From NCBI GenBank assembly GCA_947461495.1, contig CANHLV010000024.1, forward strand, positions 1-12,075: a DNA stretch of 12,075 nt, read 5' to 3'. This document shows positions 7,542 through 12,075 of this stretch, in pieces. Below the pieces are notes generated by a model. That model did not search any database. It had not been told where the DNA came from and saw only the letters and a list, made by a program, of their open reading frames with translations. The stretch is from Chitinophagaceae bacterium. GTDB lineage: Bacteria > Bacteroidota > Bacteroidia > Chitinophagales > Chitinophagaceae. How positions within the stretch are numbered: the first letter of the stretch is position 1; each line of letters opens with the position of its first letter. A program made the position numbers and the translations under genes.

Positions 7542-7961
7542 ATGGCATATTCAGAAAAAGTAATCGACCATTATCAAAATCCTAAGAACGTTGGAACCTT
7601 AGATAAAGCCAGCAAAAATGTTGGAACCGGACTTGTAGGTGCTCCTGAGTGTGGTGATGTGATGAGATTACAAATTGAAGTAAATAGCGAAACAGGCATG
7701 ATTACTGACGCTAAATTTAAAACATTCGGTTGTGGTTCGGCCATCGCTTCTTCTTCTTTGGCTACAGAATGGCTAAAAGGAAAAAGTGTTGATGAAGCAC
7801 TTAAAATCGACAATATGACCATCGTTGAAGAATTAAATCTTCCTCCAGTAAAAATCCATTGTTCTGTATTGGCTGAAGATGCTATCAAAGCAGCTATCAA
7901 CGATTACAGAGAGAAAAACGGAATGGAAAAAATCAAGTTTGAAGAAAGTGTAATCCACTAA
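7542..7961 (+). CDS. iscU: Fe-S cluster assembly scaffold IscU
   Basis: A 139-residue cytoplasmic scaffold on which [2Fe-2S]/[4Fe-4S] clusters are built from iron and IscS-derived sulfur before delivery to target proteins. The N-terminus 'AYSEKVIDHYQNPKNVG' is the standard IscU opening. The three cluster-ligand cysteines are present: Cys37 in 'APECGD' (with Asp39), Cys64 in 'TFGCGSA' and Cys107 in 'KIHCS'. The chaperone-recognition motif LPPVK is intact at 100-104, just before His106. Numbering is shifted by one from E. coli by a residue in the 'NSETGM' turn. LPPVK implies an HscA/DnaK-type client even though no hscA or hscB gene is in this window. The start codon is ATG, 70 bases after the iscS stop and 11 bases before the iscA ATG. 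Confidence 0.97.
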   Translation: MAYSEKVIDHYQNPKNVGTLDKASKNVGTGLVGAPECGDVMRLQIEVNSETGMITDAKFKTFGCGSAIASSSLATEWLKGKSVDEALKIDNMTIVEELNLPPVKIHCSVLAEDAIKAAINDYREKNGMEKIKFEESVIH

Positions 7962-7972
7962 TAATTACTGCA

Positions 7973-8323
7973 ATGGTAGCCACAGATAACGGAATATACA
8001 TAAGCAACAAAGCCAAAGCAAAAGTTTATCAACTGATGAAAGACGCCGGTGTTGAAAATGACCCGAGTTATTTTCTTCGTGTAGGTGTTGTCGGTGGTGG
8101 CTGCAGCGGGTTGAGTTATAAGTTGGATTTTGATAATGAGGTAAAACCTATGGATCAGGTTTTTGAAGATAAAGGGGTGAAAATTGTTACAGATTTAAAA
8201 AGCTTTTTGTACCTCGTTAATACCGAACTCGAATTCAGTGATGGGTTGAATGGTAAAGGATTTCACTTCAACAATCCCAATGCGAGTAGGAGCTGTGGAT
8301 GTGGGGAGAGTTTTTCGGTGTAA
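7973..8323 (+). CDS. iscA: HesB/IscA-family Fe-S assembly accessory protein (A-type carrier)
   Basis: This 116-residue A-type carrier is thought to accept clusters from the scaffold, or to bind iron, and deliver Fe-S clusters to apoproteins. The three invariant cysteines are present: Cys44 in 'GGGCSGLSY', then Cys108 and Cys110 in the terminal 'SCGCGESFSV'. The middle block 'LVNTELEFSDGLNGKGFHFNNPNA' region (81-104) is the typical family core. It begins 11 bases after the iscU stop, so it is almost certainly co-transcribed with it. Whether it is best named iscA, erpA or sufA cannot be decided from sequence alone; the isc context favours iscA. The ATG at 7973 fits the family length. Transcription probably ends in the repeat-rich block that follows. 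Confidence 0.95.
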   Translation: MVATDNGIYISNKAKAKVYQLMKDAGVENDPSYFLRVGVVGGGCSGLSYKLDFDNEVKPMDQVFEDKGVKIVTDLKSFLYLVNTELEFSDGLNGKGFHFNNPNASRSCGCGESFSV

Positions 8324-8329
8324 TACCAA

Positions 8330-8358
8330 GCCCCCTCAGTCCCCCAAAGGGGGAATTT
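8330..8358 (+). repeat. 29-base palindromic intergenic repeat, copy 1
   Basis: This GC-rich element contains TCCCCC-AAA-GGGGGA, a perfect 6-base-pair hairpin at 8340-8354, and begins 7 bases after the iscA stop. A second copy lies at 10433-10461 in the same orientation with 27 of 29 bases identical. Such 'CCCCCTCA...CCCCAAAGGGGG' elements look like dispersed Bacteroidota intergenic repeats; that assignment is from general familiarity, not a search. Confidence 0.8.
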
Positions 8359-8376
8359 GATTATGTTTTGTTCGTT

Positions 8377-8395
8377 AATTCACGAAGCGTGAATT
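8377..8395 (+). terminator. Hairpin downstream of iscA, possible terminator
   Basis: AATTCACG-AAG-CGTGAATT is a perfect 8-base-pair stem with a 3-base loop, followed by GCTCTTTT on the plus strand. It sits 54 bases after the iscA stop and is a plausible but weak intrinsic terminator for the isc genes, since half of the stem is A/T and the T-run is short. An overlapping TTCGT/ACGAA pairing (8371-8375 with 8382-8386) could compete with it. Confidence 0.45.
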
Positions 8396-8455
8396 GCTCT
8401 TTTACTCCATACGATTTTAGAATATCAGATTGCTTTTTAGAAAATAATTTACATA

Positions 8456-8531
8456 GCTCCCCTCTCTATTGGAGAGGGGTCGGGGGTGAGGCTCGCTCCC
8501 CTCTCTATTGGAGAAGGGGTTGTGGGTGAGG
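8456..8531. repeat. Two tandem GC-rich palindromic repeat units
   Basis: Two units start 39 bases apart: GCTCCCCTCTCTATTGGAGA... at 8456-8491 and a near copy at 8495-8531 that has small insertions/changes in the G-run. Unit 1 folds as CCCCTCTC-TATTG-GAGAGGGG (8459-8479), a perfect 8-base-pair stem; unit 2 has one bulged base. The block ends 2 bases before the stop of the minus-strand phosphatase-superfamily gene, so it could also act as that gene's terminator. It creates a false open reading frame on the plus strand. Confidence 0.8.
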
Positions 8532-8533
8532 CG

Positions 8534-10372
8534 CTATCTCCCCAAATAATCCCCGAAGCTCATCTGCTCCAAAGCTTTTCCTTTCTGGTACAAAGTCGAA
8601 TCTGATATTTTGTTTTCTTCCATAACAGACTTGCCAACATTATCAAAAATGAAATACTGTTTCTGCTCCACAAATCCGAATCCGTTATTGAAAGAGAAAT
8701 AAGCCCAGGATTTTGATTGATCACTCATGATATTTTTACTCCAGGAAAAAGCGTTGTTGTTCATTTTTAATTGTGAAAGCAATGTTGTGGCTAGATCAAT
8801 CTGAGAGCATGTGTTGTTGATTTCAACACCGGTTTTGCAAAGTGCACCCCCAAGCCATAACATCGGAATTTTAAAGTCTTCTATTTTTCTTTCACTTCTG
8901 GGTAATCGATGTCCATGGTCGGCGATGATGATAAGTATAGTGTTTTTCCAGAAAGGCATTTTTTTACATTCATTTACAAAATCACTTACTACGGCGTCAG
9001 TATAATGTAATGAATTTGTAAATTGAGATACATCATCATCTCCTTTTATATAGGGTGAAACTGGAGTTTCATAAGGTTCATGACTGCTTAATGTTAGCCA
9101 TGTTGTAAAAAAAGGTGATGAAGTGTGTTTCAAATCTGCCAATATTTTATTCTTCACCACACCATCATGCGCGCCCCATTTTGAGTTTTGGTCTTTGGTA
9201 TCGAAATCAGATTTTTCCGTGAAATTTTTAAACCCACTTCCCAGTAAATAAGATTTCATATTTGCGAACTCCAACTCACCTCCATAATAAAATGAAGTTT
9301 GATAATGTTGGTTTGCAAATACCAGTGGCAGTTTGGGTAATTTGGCTGCTTTCTGCGGCACTTTCACTATTGATGTAATTGGCTGTGCGGGATAACCACT
9401 CAAAACAGCTACAATACCTTTATCTGTTCGGTCGCCTGAAGCATATACATCGGAAAAATAAACGCCTTCTTTTTTCAATTGATTAAAACCTGGGGTAATG
9501 GTAATCTCATGTTGATTGGCATCAATTACTTTTTTGGTTAGGCTTTCCCAAACAATAACAATAACATTTGGTTTTATAATCGAACTGTCAATTAAAGCTG
9601 TCGTTGTTCCACTATCTGCATATAACTTGATTAATTCCGACTTTGCTGTTTTTTCATTCAAATACGTAAAGGGGTTGTCTTTATTTTCAAGATCAAGCGA
9701 CAGTGAATGAAAAAAATTCCACGTCACATTAATGGCAGTTAAATTTGAAAAGTTATCTGTTGAATAATAAACACTACTTTGGTTGATAGGAGCTAGTTGT
9801 AATCCACCTCTAAGAGGAATAATTTGAGCAGCTGTAAAAATAATTAAGAGCAACAATTGCATCCATTTTCTCTCCATTGATTTCAAAGCGAGTTGTTGGC
9901 TATTGAAAAAAGAAACAAATGCTCTATATAGAATCTTGTACATTACAATAAAACCCACAATAAACCAAAACACCGGTAAATGACTTATTGAAGCCCAGGC
10001 CTCCCCCGGAGTTTGAAGGTATTTTAATGGTGTAGCATCTAATCGGTATCCCCAAGCCTTATAAGCAGGAAGATCGCATAAGATTATCAGTAAAACCGGT
10101 ATTAAAATGATGCCGGTATAAATGCGGTAAATAGTTTTATTTGAAAAAAAAGAAATAAATAAACTCAATATCAGAAAAAGACAAACCGGTATCAGAATAT
10201 ATGTTGCCATTGAGGCATCCATTCTTAAACCATAAAAAAGGCTTTTAGAAATAATTAATCCGGAATTTTCAATTTCAGCAATATTGTACAAAATGAATAT
10301 CACTCTTGCAATTTCAAAGATGCCAATCCAAATCAACCAGTAAAAAAAAGCGATTTTTATTTTAGACAACAT
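8534..10372 (-). CDS. LTA synthase/OpgB-like membrane phosphatase-sulfatase superfamily protein
   Basis: A 612-residue inner-membrane enzyme. The N-terminal third has about five hydrophobic helices (near 5-26, 57-76, 83-102, 133-150 and 171-187); a periplasmic alkaline-phosphatase-superfamily catalytic domain follows from ~265. Expected metal and catalytic residues are present: Glu276 in 'IVWESLT', nucleophile Thr316 in 'SGDRTDKG', His431 in 'SSHEPY', and Asp485-His486 in 'IADHGHR'. This arrangement is shared by Gram-positive lipoteichoic acid synthases and by phosphoglycerol transferases acting on periplasmic glucans. A threonine rather than cysteine nucleophile argues against a true sulfatase needing formylglycine. 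Bacteroidota lack lipoteichoic acid, so the likely role is transfer of a phospho-headgroup to an envelope lipid or glycan; the substrate is not known. It appears monocistronic: repeats lie on both sides and the upstream gene ends at its own strong terminator. Confidence 0.9.
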   Translation of the reverse strand: MLSKIKIAFFYWLIWIGIFEIARVIFILYNIAEIENSGLIISKSLFYGLRMDASMATYILIPVCLFLILSLFISFFSNKTIYRIYTGIILIPVLLIILCDLPAYKAWGYRLDATPLKYLQTPGEAWASISHLPVFWFIVGFIVMYKILYRAFVSFFNSQQLALKSMERKWMQLLLLIIFTAAQIIPLRGGLQLAPINQSSVYYSTDNFSNLTAINVTWNFFHSLSLDLENKDNPFTYLNEKTAKSELIKLYADSGTTTALIDSSIIKPNVIVIVWESLTKKVIDANQHEITITPGFNQLKKEGVYFSDVYASGDRTDKGIVAVLSGYPAQPITSIVKVPQKAAKLPKLPLVFANQHYQTSFYYGGELEFANMKSYLLGSGFKNFTEKSDFDTKDQNSKWGAHDGVVKNKILADLKHTSSPFFTTWLTLSSHEPYETPVSPYIKGDDDVSQFTNSLHYTDAVVSDFVNECKKMPFWKNTILIIIADHGHRLPRSERKIEDFKIPMLWLGGALCKTGVEINNTCSQIDLATTLLSQLKMNNNAFSWSKNIMSDQSKSWAYFSFNNGFGFVEQKQYFIFDNVGKSVMEENKISDSTLYQKGKALEQMSFGDYLGR

Positions 10373-10432
10373 TATTATTTCTTAAGCGAAAACAAAGCTA
10401 TTGATTATTGTTAAAACAATGATGATTTTACT

Positions 10433-10461
10433 GCCCCCTCAATCCCCAAAAGGGGGAATTT
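10433..10461 (+). repeat. 29-base palindromic intergenic repeat, copy 2
   Basis: Same element as at 8330-8358, differing at 2 of 29 positions, in direct orientation. The internal hairpin is slightly weakened (CCCC-AAAA-GGGGG). It lies 60 bases upstream of the minus-strand membrane-enzyme start codon, so the two copies bracket that gene. Confidence 0.8.
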
Positions 10462-10474
10462 CTCACCATTTCTC

Positions 10475-10514
10475 CTCTGCGTAAACTCAATTCCTCCTAT
10501 TCTCTGCGGTAAAC
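10475..10514 (+). repeat. Degenerate CTCTGCG(G)TAAAC repeat pair
   Basis: CTCTGCGTAAAC (10475-10486) and CTCTGCGGTAAAC (10502-10514) are two near-identical units 27 bases apart, between the 29-base repeat and the terminator. Comparable 'CTCTGCG-GTAAA' strings are, to my knowledge, common intergenic filler in this phylum; no function is evident. Confidence 0.5.
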
Positions 10515-10540
10515 AAAAAAGCCGCCAACTTGGCGGCTTT
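10511..10540 (-). terminator. Strong intrinsic terminator of the M43 protease gene
   Basis: Read on the minus strand, AAAGCCGCC, loop AAGTT, GGCGGCTTT makes a perfect 9-base-pair stem (10518-10540), followed by TTTTTTGTTT with the first Ts shared with the stem. It lies 22 bases beyond the protease stop codon. Stem GC content, small loop and T-tract make it a textbook Rho-independent terminator, separating the protease transcript from the downstream membrane-enzyme gene. Confidence 0.92.
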
Positions 10541-10562
10541 CGAAAGAAATATGATTGATTTA

Positions 10563-11552
10563 TTATGGTGCAGCGAAAGTTGTTCTACCACCACCTGTTG
10601 CAAATGTAGCCAGCATTCTGGTTTTTTGACCAGCTGAGAACATGTACATACAAGCATCGTCTGTATAATCCATGTAGTTCATTGTCATTTCAATTGGTGT
10701 GCCTGTACAAGTTGATTTGTGCCCTGATGCAGGGCAACCATAATTGGCAGTATTATGTGTTGGTGTATCTCCAACTAAATCACTTCCGCAGGTAGCATCA
10801 CCCCAAATGTGACGAAGGTTTAACCAGTGACCTACTTCGTGAGTAGCAGTTCTTCCTTTGTTATAAGGAGCTGTTACTGTTCCTGTAGAACCAAAAGCGT
10901 TATTATCAATTACAACACCATCTGTTGCAGAACTTCCACCAGGGAATTGAGCATAGCCTAAGATGCCACCACTCAAGTTACAACACCACAAATTCAAAGA
11001 AGTTGTTGGATTTGTTGGATTTAATCCACCACTTGCTGTCTTCTTTACAGCATCATTGGTGGTCCAGCTTGTTTTTGTTGTTGATTTTCTGATTGTTTGG
11101 CTAAGTACAAAACGAATATTTGTATTACCTGCTTTTACACCTGTGAATGTAGCAGGTGTAAGACTATTATCAGTGTTTGTTCCTCCAAAATCAGCATTCA
11201 ATACTGCAATTTGAGATGCAATTTGTGCATCTGAAATATTTTCAGCAGTTGTTTTATACAAAACATTCACGATTACCGGGATTTCATAAACTCCATTTAC
11301 CAATCTTGCCATATTAGGATTGCTGGCAAATCTTTCAGTAGCTTCTTCTATAGCTTGCATTCTTGAAGCCAATGTAGGATCCTCTTGTAATTGTCTTTGC
11401 AAAACTTCATAAGATGCACAATGACGACCAAATGTAGCAGGTGCATCTGCTAAGATATTTCCTTCAGTATTACCTAACTCTGTAACTGAAGTTTTTTGGC
11501 AACCTATGGTTATTAAGGTACAGCCCAGGATAATTAAAAAAGCTTTTTTCAT
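10563..11552 (-). CDS. M43 family (pappalysin-like) zinc metalloprotease, probable lipoprotein
   Basis: A 329-residue secreted protease. The N-terminus MKKAFLIILGCTLITIGC is a lipoprotein-type signal: two lysines, a hydrophobic core and a lipobox-like TIGC ending at Cys18, so the mature protein is probably lipid-anchored; the -3 Thr is not the commonest choice. The catalytic motif HEVGHWLNLRH (238-248) supplies zinc ligands His238, His242 and His248 and the base Glu239. The Met-turn region 'MNYMDYTDDACMYMF' (291-305) is characteristic of metzincin family M43, like ulilysin and cytophagalysin. Cysteines at 255, 273, 282 and 301 could form disulfides outside the cytoplasm. The propeptide-like region runs from 19 to ~90. 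No T9SS sorting domain is present, unlike many relatives in this phylum, which agrees with lipoprotein export. It is monocistronic, with a strong terminator after it, and divergent from the gldF-like gene. Confidence 0.92.
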   Translation of the reverse strand: MKKAFLIILGCTLITIGCQKTSVTELGNTEGNILADAPATFGRHCASYEVLQRQLQEDPTLASRMQAIEEATERFASNPNMARLVNGVYEIPVIVNVLYKTTAENISDAQIASQIAVLNADFGGTNTDNSLTPATFTGVKAGNTNIRFVLSQTIRKSTTKTSWTTNDAVKKTASGGLNPTNPTTSLNLWCCNLSGGILGYAQFPGGSSATDGVVIDNNAFGSTGTVTAPYNKGRTATHEVGHWLNLRHIWGDATCGSDLVGDTPTHNTANYGCPASGHKSTCTGTPIEMTMNYMDYTDDACMYMFSAGQKTRMLATFATGGGRTTFAAP

Positions 11553-11852
11553 AATTGTTAGTATTTGATTTAAAAATATAATTTAACAAGGTATGTTTTT
11601 TTTGATATTAATTTGACAGGGGTTTTAAAAATATTTTCAATGTTGAGGAATTAAAATATTTACATAAAAGCTATTAAAAGTTCATTATTTAATGAATGAC
11701 GACTGCTCGTAAAAAAACTAATATCTTTTATAAGCAAAACAAATGCCGATTATTAAAACACAACTATTTTTATAGTAAAAACTTATTTTGGACCTTATTT
11801 TCTGATATTTCTTAATTCAGGATGGAGTAAATTGCAGCAGATTAATTAATTT
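11553..11852. other. AT-rich divergent intergenic region (protease / gldF)
   Basis: This is a 300-base spacer with long T- and A-runs and no coding potential that I can support. It must contain the promoters for the two divergent genes. The best Bacteroidota -7-like strings are TATTTTG (plus strand, within CTTATTTTGG near 11784) and TATTTTTA (minus strand, near 11576), each imperfect and without a convincing -33 TTTG partner. No structured RNA or repeat was recognised. Confidence 0.4.
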
Positions 11853-12075
11853 ATGTGGAGTATTTGTAAAAAGGAAATCAATCAATTTTTCAGCAGCCTC
11901 ACGGGATATATTGCTGTTACTTTATTTTTATTGATTAATGGAGTATTCCTTTTTTTGCTACAGGACAGTAATATTTTTGACTTTGGTTATGCGACTCTCG
12001 ACCAATTTTTTGAACTAGCGCCTTGGGTATTTCTTTTTTTAGTTCCGGCGGTGGCCATGCGTTCTTTTTCTGATG
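11853..12075 (+). CDS. gldF: GldF-like gliding-motility ABC transporter permease, N-terminal fragment
   Basis: Only the first 74 codons are present; the rest is beyond the right edge. The start is ATG at 11853. The protein opens 'MWSICKKEINQFFSSLTGYI' and has one hydrophobic helix at about residues 18-39. A loop 'DFGYATLDQFFELAPW' follows, then a second helix ending 'LVPAVAMRSFSD'. This ABC-2-type permease start, with the conserved FSSLTGYI block and the 'LAPW.FLFLVPA..MR.F' block, is typical of GldF. GldF is the inner-membrane permease that works with GldG and the ATPase GldA in Bacteroidota and is required for gliding in Flavobacterium johnsoniae. gldG would be expected just downstream, outside this window. 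Confidence is high for the permease family and moderate for the name. Confidence 0.85.
   Translation, partial: MWSICKKEINQFFSSLTGYIAVTLFLLINGVFLFLLQDSNIFDFGYATLDQFFELAPWVFLFLVPAVAMRSFSD

Noticed and set aside
8299..8529. 76-codon plus-strand reading frame overlapping the iscA 3' end
   Set aside because: Its peptide is a translation of the palindromic repeats (SPLYWR units), a familiar false-gene signature; it has no start context and no domain.
8330..8531. Possible CRISPR array from the repeated GC-rich units
   Set aside because: Only two units of one type, separated by 3 bases, with no spacers of regular length and no cas genes.
9056..9071. TGAAACT-GG-AGTTTCA inverted repeat inside the membrane-enzyme gene
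   Set aside because: Arms of 7 bases are within chance expectation for a 12-kb AT-rich window and it has no positional logic.

Overview
The window is AT-rich DNA from a member of the Bacteroidota, probably a gliding-type or environmental lineage of the Chitinophagales/Sphingobacteriales/Flavobacteriales kind; a lower rank cannot be fixed from the sequence alone. The evidence is a secreted protein with a type IX secretion system (T9SS) type B C-terminal sorting domain followed directly by a PorP/SprF-family outer-membrane protein, the start of a gldF-like gliding ABC permease, a Bacteroidota-style iscS-iscU-iscA set, a lack of clear Shine-Dalgarno sequences, and GC-rich palindromic intergenic repeats of a kind often seen in this phylum.

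Layout, left to right. (1) 2-151: C-terminal tail of a metallo-beta-lactamase-fold hydrolase, cut by the window edge. (2) 274-4439: a 1056-residue multidomain T9SS cargo protein overlapping by one base with a PorP/SprF protein, a likely co-translated secretion and anchoring pair. (3) 4443-5938, minus strand: methylmalonyl-CoA epimerase preceded by a DUF1016/YhcG-type PDDEXK nuclease gene. The epimerase converges on the porP/sprF gene with only 3 bases between the stop codons. (4) 5939-6253: a 315-base AT-rich divergent promoter region. (5) 6254-8323: iscS, iscU and an iscA/erpA-type gene for Fe-S cluster assembly. (6) 8324-8533: a convergent intergenic block filled with palindromic and tandem repeats. 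(7) 8534-10372, minus strand: a five-helix membrane phosphatase/sulfatase-superfamily enzyme of the LTA synthase/OpgB type, enclosed between two near-identical 29-base repeats. (8) 10563-11552, minus strand: a probable M43 (pappalysin-like) zinc metalloprotease lipoprotein with a textbook intrinsic terminator. (9) 11853 to the end: the first 74 codons of a gldF-like gene.

Most of the window is housekeeping or phylum-typical. Functionally it joins cell-surface and secretion functions (T9SS cargo and its PorP/SprF partner, gldF, lipoprotein protease, envelope headgroup transferase) to central metabolism (Fe-S biogenesis, propionate/methylmalonyl-CoA pathway). The most unexpected signal is a perfect 25-base inverted repeat (12-base arms, 1-base centre) inside the coding sequence of the nuclease gene. 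No tRNA, rRNA, CRISPR array, transposase or prophage gene was recognised, and no clearly new multi-gene system is evident.
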